The position numbers were made by a program, and so were the translations under genes. Of a stretch of DNA of 64,000 nucleotides, positions 1-13,520 are shown piece by piece. The notes beneath the pieces were generated by a model. That model saw only the letters and a program-made list of their open reading frames with translations, had not been told where the DNA came from and did no database searches. The stretch's first letter is position 1. The number at the start of each line of letters is the position of its first letter. The DNA comes from Smallanthus sonchifolius (Eukaryota > Streptophyta > Magnoliopsida > Asterales > Asteraceae), in contig CM042029.1 of the NCBI GenBank assembly GCA_023525975.1, forward strand, positions 89,200,849 to 89,264,848, read 5' to 3'.

Positions 1-1975
1 CTCTTGAAGGTTGTTCCTTTTTTAAGTATTTGGTTTTTCATCAACTTGATGTGTTGGATCCATCTAGCATATCTTCTCTTGTTGACTTTGTGAAGTCCGA
101 ATATGGGAAGCTTGATATCTTGGTATGATGTGCTTTATTTTTTTTTCTTATATTATGTTTATATATATAGTTAACAAATGTTTTTATATATACTGATTTA
201 AAACTACTCACAGGTGAATAATGCTGGGATTTTAGGATTGAGTGTGGACACCAAGGCAATAGAAGCCTTGGCAATTAGAGATGTAAGTTTTTATTTGTAA
301 AATGTATGTTTAAATAAGTTGAGATAAGTTGTCTTACTTTCTGTGTTTTATCTTTGTCTCACATGCATTATAAACTTTATTTTAGAGTCAAGTTGTCTAG
401 GTTTAACACGAAAAGTGTGACAACATAGATATGCTGATTTTGTCAACCCCTTTTCTAATGAACATGTGTGTTGATCAATCCTTTTTATAGATGTATCCTA
501 AAAAAAATAAAAATAAAAAAAGACACAACCTTGTTAAGTTTTAGTGTTTTGCTTTGGTGAGGTCATCGCCTTCAAAATACCGCGACTTTAAACTCGGGTT
601 TTGGCCTTCGTTTTGGTATCATATATAACCTACTAGTATTGAAAATGAATCACGGAATTGATTCACCTCTAACACCAAAGGAAAACAGATTAAAGAATCA
701 AAAATTGAATTGAACATAAACTACTCCAACGATTAAAGACTTCTACTAAAATTGAACTAACGAATGTATTTATAGGTGAATATGGGTATGAGACATGGAA
801 ACTGGGTGACCTGCAAGTTTGTAATGGGTTCTAGGTGATCTACTGGTACCACATGCGGATATCGGATAAGTCTGCAACATCTCATACAAAAGCTTCAAGG
901 GCTGTCCACTTTTTGTTCACATCTGCTTGTACCAACGGATCCCCTTTTTCATCTGCAAGCTGGTACCACCTCCTCTGTCTGCCACACCAGCGAAACCCCA
1001 CATTCGTCAGCCACATGAGCGGATCACCTGCCAGCTCATCTGACATCCGCCAGTAGTACCAGCAGATCACCTAGAACCCATTACAAACTTGCATGTCACC
1101 TAGTTTCCATGTCTCATACCCATATTCACCTATAAATATAAAGTTTTCTAGTAGTAACTTCAGTAAGTGCTAACATTCCATCAACATTAACTTTCCTGCT
1201 CGCAAAAAATACTTACTTTTGTTAGTTCTACTAACCAATTAAGTTCCTACGGATCACTTTATTGCCGATAGACCATTAAAACTAACCCTGAACTTTAATC
1301 CGTTGACTTTAGCACTATATTCTAACAACCACTAATACGCTTATTACAGGATTCATGATATATCAAATGGGGAGAAATTTCTACACAACCATATAAATTA
1401 GCAGAAAAAGGCATTCAAACAAATTATTATGGCGCAAAGAGGATGACCGAAGCTTTCATGCCTCTTCTCTCATCGTCCGACTCTCCAAGAATCGTCAATG
1501 TTTCATCAAGTTCCGGAAAACTAAAGGTTAAAAACAAAACTTTTTGTTAATTTATGTATCCTAAAATCAACATCATTTGATATGACAAACATGTTATTGG
1601 CAGTTTGTAATCAACGTGTGGGCGTGTAACATCTTGAATGATACTAAACCTCTAAGCGAAGAACGAATAGATGAGATCCTTGAAGTTTTCCTTAAAGATT
1701 TGAAAGAGGGTTGTTTAGAATCAAAGAAGTGGCCATCTTTTTTATCTGCATACACATTGTCAAAGGCAGCCATGAATGCCTACACAAGATTGTTTGCAGA
1801 GAAGCATCCAAACTACATCATAAATTCTGTTTGTCCCGGGTGGGTGAAAACAAATTTGAGTTTATTTACAGGACCCTTGAATGTTGAAGAGGGTGCGCGC
1901 AGTGTTGTTAGACTTGCCTTGCTGCCCGAGCATTCTGGTCTTTTCTTTTACAGGGATGAAGTAACATCTTTTTGA
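1..1975 (+). pseudogene. SDR (neomenthol/salutaridine reductase-like), 3' part, probable pseudogene
   Basis: Members of this SDR family are NADPH-dependent cytosolic reductases acting on terpenoid or alkaloid carbonyls. Four exons are visible at 1-122, 214-282, 1350-1526 and 1604-1975, each with GT donors and AG acceptors in a consistent phase. The start, including the nucleotide-binding TGxxxGxG motif, lies upstream of the window. Visible motifs are FHQLDV and GKLDIL in the first exon, NNAGI at the start of the second, TNYYGAKR and RIVNVSSSSGKL in the third, and the catalytic YxxxK as SAYTLSKAAMNAYTR in the last. Exon 3 carries an in-frame TGA at 1356-1358, two codons after the acceptor, and I see no alternative in-frame acceptor. 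The gene is therefore probably a pseudogene, unless this is a sequence error or a mis-chosen splice site. Exon order and motifs match the intact gene at 3579-6471, its tandem paralogue. Confidence 0.75.
767..1138. mobile_element. Foldback MITE inside the SDR intron
   Basis: The two ends are long inverted repeats of about 85 bp. The sequence from 767 (tatttataggtgaatatggg) recurs in reverse complement ending at 1138, with only a few mismatches through the following 80 bases. The centre is also partly self-complementary. It has no coding capacity. It enlarges the intron between exons 2 and 3 of the upstream SDR gene. I could not fix a target-site duplication, so the superfamily is undecided. 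Confidence 0.75.
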
Positions 1976-3578
1976 TGAAAATTAAATCTAAATAATTTTC
2001 TATGTAACATATAACAATCATAGTGTATGTTTTTATTCCGGCTACTCAGGGGCATTTTGGTCATTTATCATTCGTAGCTTGTTAGTTTCAGTGAGGATGC
2101 TTTAATGTAAGTTTAGCCACCTTTCTCCTGCATCATCTTCTTGAGACTTGTTGTGTAAAAGGAGCTATTATGAAATCCTACTACTACAATTTTTTGAATA
2201 ATAAAAGGTTTAGATATAAAGTATAAACTTATAATATAACTTTTTTTATACATGAAAAAGGCTAAAAGGCTGCGGAGTGCATCGCCAGCTTTTTTTGGAT
2301 AGTAAAACTAAGTCTTTTAAAAACTACATTAATAGGTTTTGGGGTTATAACATTAATATGAATGACCCGTAGGACTCGACTAAGTAGCTCCACAGCCTCG
2401 GCCGCAAGGAAACCAAAAGTATCAAATGCAAATGGAATAAACACGTGATAGTTGTCAAGGCACGCTTTCTCGTGCTTGGTAACTTTGCATGAATCAACTT
2501 TTAAAGCAGTTCCGGAAGCCCACAAGAGGGGAAACCCCTGTTAGATCCACACACACGTGTTTCCCTCCTATGAAATGATGTATGTTAAGTGTATTAGACT
2601 TCGAATTAATAACTTTAGGAAATAACCAAGATGTCCTAAATCCTACAAAATATATTCCTCATCAAAACCTTTTTTGTGTTTATATTGAACACATGAAAAC
2701 CGATTTAATCAGCTAATTTGTGTTTATTTGATCAGTTATTTTGTATCTCCAAATCCTTCTAAGGTAGTAATTGAATACATTGAAGAACAAGGGCAAACAG
2801 AGGATAGTGCAAGCTATGCAAAACCTGGTAACGGGTCATGTTCAAAGAGATGATTGTGGTGGAAAAATAAAATTGAGACTAAGAATAAGAAGAATTAGAA
2901 ATTAAGCCCGCGCGATGCGTCGCGTTTGTGAACTTCGTTACATGCATTGCGACGGTGACATTAACGTGACTAAGTACATAAAATAACTCACTCTGAAGAT
3001 CAAAACATAGATAAAAAAAATTATGCCTCGCACTTTGCGACACAAACAAATTCATTAAAAAAATTAGTAACAATGAAAGAAAAAATTTAAAAAACAAATA
3101 TAAAAGAAAAGAACAAAAGAAAGGAAAAACCACATTTTCCTTGGTCTCATATCCACGCTTGCAAGTTTAAGTGATGCTTATCTTACCATATGAGTTAAAG
3201 ACCAACTTGTTAATTTATTTGCAAAATATTGTATTTAACCACACTTAGAAAGAAAAAAAATCCACTTATGTACGTTGCGGCGGTCATAAAACTTTGACTA
3301 AGTACGTAAAAAAAAACGTATGAAGTTGACACGAGTCGGTTCTGGAGATCAAAGAAAAGATAGATTGAGGCGCGAAAAATGATATACGTAGAATACAAAG
3401 GAATAAAAATTATCTATCTAGAATACAAAGGAATAAAAATGATAAGGTTGATTTAGTATACAACTGTCTTCTGATTTATTTATGCTTATTTTGCAGCTTC
3501 CTGCCCTAATCAAATTTGACTTCAATTTCATCAAACACTTCTTCATAATCATAATCGATTGACGCAGCTGAGCAAAAA
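1976..3578. other. Intergenic region between the tandem SDR genes
   Basis: No intact gene is seen. Apart from the repeat-derived frame at 2262-2525, it holds two diverged copies of a GC-rich motif (around 2905-3010 and 3255-3365: a TGCGRCGGTSA-like core followed by GACTAAGTACRTA), typical of an old repeat. The last few hundred bases should hold the promoter of the downstream SDR gene; I cannot assign a convincing TATA box. Confidence 0.5.
2262..2525 (-). pseudogene. Repeat-derived ORF fragment
   Basis: This is an 87-codon open frame on the minus strand that includes the phrases NYHVFIPFAFDTFGFLAAEAV and VFKRLSFTIQKKLAM. I have the impression that similar phrases recur as dispersed fragments in many plant genomes, probably remnants of a retroelement, but I cannot name the parent protein. 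It has no neighbouring exon or domain. It could be chance coding, but the phrase resemblance makes an old repeat more likely. Confidence 0.3.
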
Positions 3579-6471
3579 ATGGCAGAATCCGGGCCAATCA
3601 GGTAAGCCTACTAATACTATGATTGTTCATCCACCAATCAAATAAAATTTATTTAATATTTTATTTTCTTTATCGTCAAGTCATCGAATCCAAAGTGTTC
3701 CATTTAATCTGTTCATAACTATAATCCAGAACCTGTTTATCAAAATTTAAACATAATATTCTTCTAAATCAAAATTTACTACTTGTCCTTCAACAATTAT
3801 CCATGTGTAGTTATCCAATAGTTAGTTGTAGTGTAGTGATATCAAGGTGTGTAATAAATGTGTTATTCCTCAGTTGATTGATGGTTAGTCTCGTAGTGGA
3901 TATTGATGTCTTGTTTTAAAAAATAGCGCCTCAGGAGCGCCGAGGCGTGAGGCACTCGAGGCGATCATGAAAACGCCTTAGGGCCTTGAGGCGGCACCTC
4001 ATGACATCTGGGTCAAAATTGGTCAACATTGGGACTCGTAGGAGGGTGATACGTAGAAACAACCAAAAGGATGAAGAGATTATGAATGTTTTACATGATA
4101 AAAAAAGGTCAAGATGTAAAAAATAGACAGATGCAGCTTTTGATTGTAAATAAGGCTTATTTGGTTGCACTTAGAGAAACGCCTCACGTACGTGAGGCTC
4201 TCGCCTCATGCCTCACGCCTCGGCTTTTGAGGCCTAAATGCCTTGAAGCGCCTCACGCTTTTTAAAACCAAGATTGATGTATATTTAGGAGTAGGTTTAT
4301 AGGACGTGTGAGTTAGTTTTATAAGAATGGTTATGTCATCATTTTACGCGCTATTGCTATATAGCGCGTAAGTATGTTACATACAACGGAAGAAAAAAAA
4401 ATATATTTTGATACGAACCCACTGTTGGTTTATCCAAGAAACAGGCCTAAACGGGTTGACCCAGTTTATCCAAATGGTGCGCTGGAGCTGCTCTTTGGGT
4501 TTGAGTTTGACCCAGTCCTACCACACCCCTGCTAACTCTGAGCCGTGTCCTAGTTAGTGGGAAGTTTTATTAACTGCTTTGTTTAGTTATCTTGTTTATT
4601 TTGAGTATCTATGATCTTGTAATTGGAGAACTGCCCTTCTCGAATCGGGCCGATTATCACTAGTTGTTTTCCTTTGATTTCCGTGTTACGCCTATAAATT
4701 GGCTAAACTTATAATAGTACATTTGTTGCATATGTAATTATGTAAGAATGAGTGTATGTGTAGATATGCAGTGGTAACAGGGGCAAACAAGGGAATAGGA
4801 TTTGAAATTTGCAAGCAATTGGCTTCAAATGGGGTCAAAGTAGTGTTGACTGCTAGAGATGAAAAGAGAGGTGTTGATGCCCTTGCCAAATTCAAAGGGA
4901 CTCATCTTTCTGATCTTGTTATATTTCATCAACTTGATGTGGTGGATCCTGTTAGTGTTGCTTCCTTAGCTCAATTTGTCAAAACCCAATTCGGAAAGCT
5001 TGATATTTTGGTATGATTCAAAACCGCGCTCTTGATGTCTAGCAATCTTGCATTTTGACCACTCGTTCGTGCAAAACAATGTACAGGTGAACAATTCTGG
5101 GATCGGTGGTGTTGGGGCTGATGTAGAAGCTTTAAGGGCTTCACAAACTAGTGGCACCGAGGTAATTTTTTTATTGTACGAGAGGTGATATGTACACAAC
5201 TTATTTTACTTCATTCACAACCGCGATATATATATTTTGACAATCTTGCGATACAGGCTACGGGAAGCCAAATTGAATGGAAAAAGATATTAACCGAGTC
5301 TTATGAGTTGGCTGTACAATGTATACAAACAAATTACTATGGAGCGAAAAGAATGGTTGAGCATTTCATTCCCATCCTGGAATCATCCGATTCCCCAAGG
5401 ATTGTAAACGTTTCCTCGTCCATGGGAAAGTTAAAGGTATGTGATCCAATGAAACACGCGTATAAAACATTGATCTGTTACATTCGTTACAGGCTATCTT
5501 TCTGGTATGTCGTTTGCTGCAAGTATTTTTCGAAGTTGAAAAAAATACTACACTACGCCCAGCAAACATGACCCGTTCTTTAAGATATAGGTTGTTTTGG
5601 GTAATTTTTGTTAGGTTGATGGGTTCATCTGGGTCTACTTTAATAACGTAATGCGTTCAAATGGGTCACTGAATGAAACTTGCTAACTTAGAACGGGTCC
5701 AAATAGGTCAACATCACTCGCTGCCACCACCTACCAGTCACCTCTTCCTATGTCAACCCCGCGGCTACCTCCACCGTCGTCTCCACTATCTGACATACAA
5801 CAACTTAGCTAATAAACCCATTTTGATACTTTGTTTTTCTTTTTATTCCAACCTGTTTCAACCAGAACCCATTTTGATTAGGACCCATTTTGACTTGACT
5901 CACAGTCAGATATAAATGGTCAAATATAAAAACAAGCAAACATACCCAGTAAAATCCACACACAGGAGTGCAAACCTTTCCTCTATCCCAAGGGATAAAG
6001 AGGCTGCTTACAGGGAGACTCCCGGCATATAAATGGTCAAATATATGACTATTTTTTTCTTTATTTACATATTTCACTTGTGTGTTTCAGGGTTTAAAAA
6101 ATGAATGGGCTAAAGGCATATTAAGTGATATTGACAACCTAACAGAAGAGAAAATAGATGAGGTACTTGATGAATATTTAAAAGATTACAAAGATGGATC
6201 TTTAGAAGCCAAAGGCTGGCCTCCTTCTATGTCAGCATATATCCTCTCAAAAGCAGCCATGAATGCTTACACAAGGATTTTGGCCAAGAAATACCCATCT
6301 TTTTCCATCAATTGTGTGTGTCCAGGCTTTGTTAAAACAGACCTTAACTATAATACTGGCATATTGAGTGTTGAAGATGGTGCAGAAACTCCCGTTAAGG
6401 TCGCACTGTCTCCCAATGGCGGTCCTTCTGGGTGCTTCTTCAATAGAAATGGTGTCACGTCATTTGAATGA
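3579..6471 (+). CDS. Short-chain dehydrogenase/reductase, (+)-neomenthol dehydrogenase / salutaridine reductase-like
   Basis: Predicted NADPH-dependent reductase of the classical SDR fold; the substrate is unknown but relatives reduce small terpenoid or alkaloid ketones. Five exons join in frame: 3579-3601, 4764-5010, 5087-5161, 5257-5436 and 6091-6471, giving 301 residues, normal for the family. The start MAESGPIRYAVVTGANKGIG puts the cofactor motif TGANKGIG at about residues 13-20, spliced across a split arginine codon (AG|A). NNSG (about 92-95) replaces the usual NNAG. The catalytic serine lies in NVSSSMGKL, and YILSK (about 225-229) supplies the Tyr and Lys. Intron 1 contains a hAT MITE. 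The tandem paralogue upstream is broken, so this is the functional member of the pair here. The family call is secure; the substrate is not. Confidence 0.88.
3910..4272. mobile_element. hAT-like MITE in SDR intron 1
   Basis: The element is flanked by an exact 8-bp duplication, attgatgt (3902-3909 and 4273-4280). Its ends are inverted repeats: cttgttttaaaaa at the left and the complement of cttggttttaaaaagcg at the right. The subterminal sequence is full of GCCTCA/TGAGGC motifs in opposite orientations and can fold on itself. An 8-bp TSD and repeated subterminal motifs are typical of hAT elements. It has no transposase. Confidence 0.88.
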
Positions 6472-9400
6472 ATGTATGATAATGTGTTGTACGTATAGGT
6501 TTTGACATGGGGATTGATCACTTTTGTATCCTGTAGTATACATTTGAATGAATGAATGTATGACAATTATTCTGTTGACTTATTATTAGTTAAATACATG
6601 GGCAGCTTAACCTTTTTCGAGACCAAAACGAATCAAAACGTTTATAGTTAAACTGTTTACAACTGCTAAGCTTCAAATTTCATTACATTGAGTCAAAAAC
6701 ACACTTCATAAACTAGATCATAGGTGTTAACCTGGTGATCGCGTTATCAAAAGAAAGCAAGCTTAAACCATTGTTGAACAGAGCTGTACTAGAGCTGATG
6801 TCTTTTGTTCTGTAGTCTGTACCCTTTCAGGTTTTGGGCTCTTTGACTTTCAGGATTTGGGGGTTAGGATTTAGGCTTTAGACTTTCTGCGTTAGGCTTT
6901 AAGACTTTACGTTTTAGGCCCTAGGCTTTATGCTATTCTAGATGATCTAGGTGTTGTTAACAAAAAAACAGTTGCATGTTTTCTTTAAGCTTCTGATGAT
7001 TGCTACTCAATTTAATAAGAATGATTTAGTTTTCAACATCATAATCATTGTATACACATGAATATTACACAAACAAGAATGTTGATTTGCTTTTAGATTT
7101 AAACAATAGTATCCTATACAGTTAGTTATTTGATTAAATCAACATTTTTTAATCTATGTAAACCGAAACTATCATGCTAAAAATTGAAACTGAATCGAAC
7201 CAAATCTTTACAGAAGGTTTGGTTTCATGGCTCGAAAATTTATCAGTAATTGCTATAAAATATGGAAGTTAGAAATACTTTATGATGAGTTGTAACAATT
7301 AACTAGGGTTATTGTGATATAATACACACTCATATGTATACATGTATATATTACACATATAAATATAATGAATGGTTTAAGACCGATGGTTTATAAGTTT
7401 TTTTTATATAAGTTAAATCGTAAACCAAACTATTTGATTTGTTTAAAAAAAATTTAAGTCGCATGTTTGAAAACTTACAAAACTGACAAAGAAATCACAA
7501 GAGTTATCGGTTCGTGTCGTTACACATATTTGAAAGTCATGTCGTGTCGTTCCACATATTTGAAAGTCATGTATAGTGGTAGACTTTATAGTCAATCTTG
7601 CATTCTTGCCCACAATTTCTGTTAACCAGAAGTTTGAATCAGTCTTCATCAATTTGGTTATCCTAATTCAATTTGAGATGTGACAAATTTGGAAGAGTCG
7701 GTTACTAAGGAATGAGAGATCATTTTCACTTTTGATTTTCCTAAATTTCATTAAATTATTTATTATTACTAAAATATCATTTTGTTTGATGAGTTCATGT
7801 TCTAAAAAAACATATGCGAGTTTTTAAATGATTCATTTACATATTCTGTAATTATGTGTATGTTATGCATAATTATAACTTGTAATTATATGATTTGATA
7901 TATCACTTGTTTGAAATACACGTGTCATTTTATTATCGCTTTTAACACTTGACACGAAATAGCATTGTATGTATGTGTGTATAGATAAAAGAAAATAAGG
8001 TCTAAAGATTTTATCTTTGAAATCAAGATGGATTGACTTTGGAAAAGGTCCATCTTTCCCATTTTAACAACCAATAACTCCAAATTTTGGCTTTTTCATC
8101 TTTAAAGAATCTAGATTTTTTATAAAGTGTTTATTGTTAGATTCTATATAATTATTACAACTTTTTTTTGTAATACATTAAATATTTATAACATGTTTAA
8201 ATGATTTTCGTTTGAATAATTCTAATTTCTTTATTTAATGATCATTTTCTTCCGGTCTTTCTCAAATGAAACTTTAAAGGGTAGGATTAAGTTTTTTATG
8301 TGAACTATTATTCAACTTGTCAAACAATTTTGTACTTCTTTATTAGAGTGATGATTACTTATATTGAAGTATTAAAGTATAGAAGTATAGTGACTAAATA
8401 TATTTTACGTGAGAGTAAAAAAGTACTTAGCTAGAAAAATATATATATGATTATACGAAAGGAGTAGAAGATGACACGTTGGCTTATGCATAAACTAAAC
8501 TTTTAATTCAGATTATTACACCCCTCAAATATATAAAGTGTAATAATGATTATTATGCTAACACCTGTCATGATGCACACCTTTTTCTTTCATGATACAT
8601 AAATACATAATCACAAATATAGTCCTTCCTATATATATTTTTAGTATAATCGGTCTTGATTATCATAACAAACTAGTGAGAATCCACGCTTTATAACGGA
8701 GTCGACAATTTTCGCAAGTTTTATGTTAGGTTACCACTTAAAATAATTAAGGTTTTCACGTTGGGTTAGTTATGCTATGTCATAAAATAATGCAAAGTAT
8801 CACGTAACATAAGATAACTTTTGATTATATATGTGTATTATTATTATTTTTATTATTGATGTCGGACCCGACCCGACTAATATGTATTATTAAATACCAA
8901 AAATAAATGCTACATCAGCATGGAAACATGTTAACTATCTGATTAGCAGGTTACCTGAAAGTTGAGTGAATGACTTACTTGGAACAATTTAAAAAATTTG
9001 TTACATTTCCATGAAGTTTTCCCTAAAAACTAATGTTTTCTTGTGTAACTTTTTAATTATAAAAAACTTTATTTGAAATAGCCATAAATTAATAATATAG
9101 TGTTTCGTCTGAAGAAATAAGTTTCATAATATTATAAATTGAATAAAAATCATCTACATGCTCTCCTCATATATGATTATTAACCGACATTTATTTTGAA
9201 TCTTACATGTAAAAGTATTTAACTAATTTCATTAATTCTAAAATAATTATATCGGATTAATGAACTTTTTTTATGCTATTAATCATATCTTTCAGTACAT
9301 AGATAATTTCAATAACAATATCCACAAACAAACATATATAAATGTGAAAATGGAGATGCATACACATGGAAAAGTGAAGTTCATGTCAAATAATTGAAGT

Positions 9401-10640
9401 TATACAAGACGAAAATGAGAACCCAAATGCTCCACGTTACATAAATTATGAACTCATTTAGAAAAAAACAATATTATATTATTTTCTTTTGTTTTAATAT
9501 TAAAAATTCATTCAATATCAACAAACTTGTATGTTTTTAGATGGTTATCATAATTTGTTACATCCTACTCTGATTATCAATTATTATCAACAATTTTAAA
9601 TTATATGTTATTATAAACATATCTCATACTAGAAATGTTTTCATTTGGTTTTCATTTTGTATTTAATATTTTATGGATGAAAAGTTAATTTGCATCAACT
9701 TGCGGTTTTTATATCTTATTAATTAAGATGTATATAGTAATTATTAATACTTCAAATTATATCAAAATTTAGTCTCAACCAGGGACGAAACTTGAACAAT
9801 TAAGTTGTGGGTCTAAAAGATTACACATAAAAAGGCTAAAAAAATTTCACCAAATAAAAATAAATTAAAAAAACAGTTCTTAAACATAAAAGAAAAAAAG
9901 TTTGCGTTTTTGATTTGGATCATAACTAATATGAAATAAATCTAGTTGTCCAAAATTAGTACTTCTGAGAAAAAATTAATGGTTAAGCTTTTTAACGGTT
10001 CTTCGATGATTATCATTGGGATCATAGTATGAATAGTCTTCATGTCATTAATGAAAACTCGAGCAAAACGAAACCGTTTTTAGAGAGAAGTTGAAGACAA
10101 GAAAGAAATCTTATATTGTGAATTAAAAAATAATCTCATAATTGTTTATTGTAATTAATTTTATTCTACATATAAACTTGATAATGAATTCTTACAAATG
10201 TTTAGATAAAGTCTCAAAATTATTTTGATAATAATTTTATGTCTTTGTACATTCTTATGAATTATTTGGTATGGTACTAGACAATAAACATAATTGGAAG
10301 TTTGGATTCTTTTGTCCCATATATAACCTTTTTGATGAGTAAATCACATTAGTTTTGAATTTTTCTTTTTTAGTTTCAAGAAAATTATGAAACTTTAGTT
10401 AACCATTTCTTAGTGTATTTATGTTTTAAAGTGGTGTTTCTTTGTAATATTGGTGAGAATTTGCAATAATTAGTTTTTTATGCTTCTATTTAATAACGTT
10501 GCATGATTAATATGGTTGATAATAGTTTTATAGTGGGTTTTGTGAATGACAAAGTGACTTGTTTATATGGATGCATATCAATCAGTCTTGCGTAATTGTG
10601 TGTTTACATTACTTTATGTTCAATAATGATTTTGTAGTGA
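6472..10640. other. AT-rich intergenic region with decayed repeats
   Basis: No gene is supported. A short degenerate telomere-like tract (ttaggattta, ttaggcttta) lies at about 6830-6935, after the SDR 3' end. A 40-bp direct repeat (cacatatttgaaagtcatg) occurs at about 7510-7575. The remainder is AT-rich sequence with stops in every frame and no recognisable element ends. Confidence 0.5.
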
Positions 10641-10649
10641 AACAACATT

Positions 10650-11960
10650 GTTGTTAAACTAAACAAGGGCATCAAGCTAAATGGTGACATTTATGAGATT
10701 TCGAGCATACAAAATCCGAAATATGTTGGAAGAGCAAGAGGCTCAAGACATTTCTGTTGTGTTCATGGAAGAACTAGTGGTAAGAGACATGACCCGACTT
10801 AAGGAACATCAAGTGTACAACACTTGAAAAAGAAAGAATGGCATTGCTTACATATTCCATGGGGAAAATGTGTTTTCATCTCTGAAAAAGGTTATGTGCT
10901 CATCGGTGAACATGAAAGTAGAACGATACTGAAGAATCTCACATGTCCTAAACAAGACAAATAGATCAAAGCAATGGGTTTATGAAATTGAATTGAGTTT
11001 ATGAGTTTGTTGACTTTCTAAAGGATACAATGTTATTTGGAATAAGTGGATTCTCAAGATAAAGCGCAAAGTTGTTAGCAATATCGAGAGACGCAAAACT
11101 CAACTTGTGGTAAAAGCCTACAACCAACATGAACGAATTGACTATGAGGAATTTTCTATCTAGTGGTAATATTCAACTCAGTTCGTTTTATTTCAGACAA
11201 ATGATGAGTATGGACCTCGAGTAACATCAAATGGATATAAAATGTGCTTTTCTCAATGAAGAATTGGCTAAAGAAATCTATATCCAACAACATGTAGTTT
11301 TCGTCAATAACGTCCAAGAACATTAAGATTTACGTATTTTTACATTAATCTCTTGCCTCAAACAATCATCAAGCTAATGGTCATCACTTCGAATGGAGTT
11401 GATATGATCAATGAGGATCATTGTGTATGTACCAAAAGGTCTAAAAAAGTTTATGTGATCTTATCATTATACGATGACGTTATATTAATAGTAAAAAATG
11501 ACAAGGAGCTTGTCTTCAAGGTTAAATGATGTATCATTAGGGTTAAGATTTCAAGGGTGAGGCTTGATATACCATTGGAGTTAAACAAGGAGTATGTCTT
11601 CAAGGTTAAATGTTCTTATCATCTAACTTTGAAATGAAAGATACATATAAGGCATGATATATCATTGGAGTAAAGATTTCAAATATTCATTCAATGAAGT
11701 TATTTTCTCTTTAGTCTTACAATAGCAAGATCCTAGAACGTTTTAACATGCAAAATTGCAAGTCCCTTAACACTTTTATGGTGAATGGTGAAGATTTGCT
11801 TGAATGATTATGTCATCAAAGGCTTAAACTACACAAGAAAACAAGCAAATGCAAAATGCTCCTCATACAAGTATGGTTTGGAGTCTTATGTTTGGTATGA
11901 TGTGTGTAAGGTATCTGAAGCGTGTTGTTGACATGGTAATCTAATATATAGGATTAGTCC
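10650..11960 (+). mobile_element. Degenerate Ty1/Copia polyprotein (reverse transcriptase region)
   Basis: Conceptual translation in shifting frames gives recognisable Copia reverse-transcriptase phrases: NKWILKIKR and ERRKTQLVVKAYNQ (about 11038-11130), a YDDVILI block corresponding to the YVDD active site (about 11470-11490), LSSNFEMKD followed by YIIGVKI after a stop (about 11610-11690), and KILERFNMQNCKS (about 11730-11755). A stretch around 11520-11640 is duplicated (aaggttaaatgatgtatcattag and its near copy). Many stops and frame changes mean it is an old, dead copy; no LTRs were identified. Confidence 0.75.
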
Positions 11961-13520
11961 ACTAAAAACCTATGAAAAGGGTACTAAGGTATCTGAAGCG
12001 TGTTGTTGATTACTCATTGTGCTATAAAAGAACTAGTTTACAAATAAAAGGCTACACTGAAGAAGTGTTACTAGAAAACTATCTCTAATAAAACAACACC
12101 TTATGGCTTCAATAATCACCAAAAAATCAACATTGTCAGAAATCGCCGACAGACAGGAGAAAATCCAGAAAAAATAGAAAATCACCGACTGATTCCAAGA
12201 TGAACATGAAAAATACTAATGTGGCTGATGATATGAAATATTGTATACGAAGTTCTACTCTTGGCATATATGTATTGAAATGCTATACATTCCTAACAAA
12301 TGTAACAAAGTATGTCGGTCCAACAAACTATTTTTCCAATACAAATTGCTTGTAAAACATGATCACTCCCTCTCTGTATACACTATATCAAGTTAGTTTG
12401 TGTTCAAGTGGAAGATGTTGGATCTTGAATCAATTTGAACCAATCCAAACCAACCACGAACACATGATCGATGTTTTAGTACTATATACTACCTTAATGG
12501 TTACCATCTTGTTACTCCAACAAATCTCTATGTCCATGATGACTCTCTCCTTCCACTGCCATTATACAAGTACATTCTGAACCACCTTTGCTATCAACAT
12601 CAAAGACTAGTTCTAAAAGATAGAAAATTTCGCAATTACGTCCGCCGGTGCCGTCTACACATGTACACACAATTAGAAAAAGGGTACATAGAAATCACTA
12701 TTTCTACGCACGCAATAATATATATAACCTAGAAACTCATCAACCATATTTTGAAAAGATTAAAATCTGCCTTTAAGATTTAAATTTTGGTTTAAAAGTG
12801 TGTATTCTTAAACCAATTATTCATGAAAACAACGAAGACAAAGAATAGTTTTGGAGGGTTATGAGGTGCATTAAATGCATGGAGCCAAGACACACCGATC
12901 AACCAACAAACACCTTCTTTGCATCTGCATTTTCTCATTTATTGCACCACACCACCCCACCCCACCCCCATTCCCTTGCCACCCGACCACCGTGCTCCTT
13001 TCCTTATCATCCACCAATTGCATAATTACATTTTGTTTTATTAAAAGAATATTTTTATATTATCACTATCATGGATTCATGGGTTACATCCTTTATCTTA
13101 TAGTATATTTATGAAATCAACTAAAAAAGCCTATAAACATATCCCCGGTGAATACATTATTAATTACATTAAAGCTAGGTTTAATTAAATGCAGGTGCAA
13201 AATATTTATTAATTGGGTCATATATATATGTTCAAGCATTCATATCAAGACAAAAAAACGAATTTGGTTTCAGAATTTAAATTGGGTCAATTACTATGAT
13301 TTTTGTTTGAAATGAGACTTATGATAAAATATCCTTGGATTTGTCGGTTGTGTGTGGCATGGTCATGCATGTACGCTCCATCCGATTTGGAAGTGGTGGG
13401 AGGCAAACGTGAGGAGCCCCATCGGAGGCATGCGTTGTTCGGTTGATTTTCATCCGGAAATCTGGATGGAGCCGGATGAAATCTGGTGGGTCCCCTCTCT
13501 TACATCACTAATGTGTGTGT
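11961..13520. other. Intergenic, nothing recognised
   Basis: Open frames here are short, use no recognisable domain and include low-complexity cytosine-rich DNA (about 12940-13000). The GC-richer patch at 13350-13500 has an open frame but no family resemblance that I can name. Confidence 0.4.

Noticed and set aside
2262..2525. Functional small gene on the minus strand
   Set aside because: No promoter, intron or complete domain is seen; the phrase resemblance is to dispersed repeat fragments.
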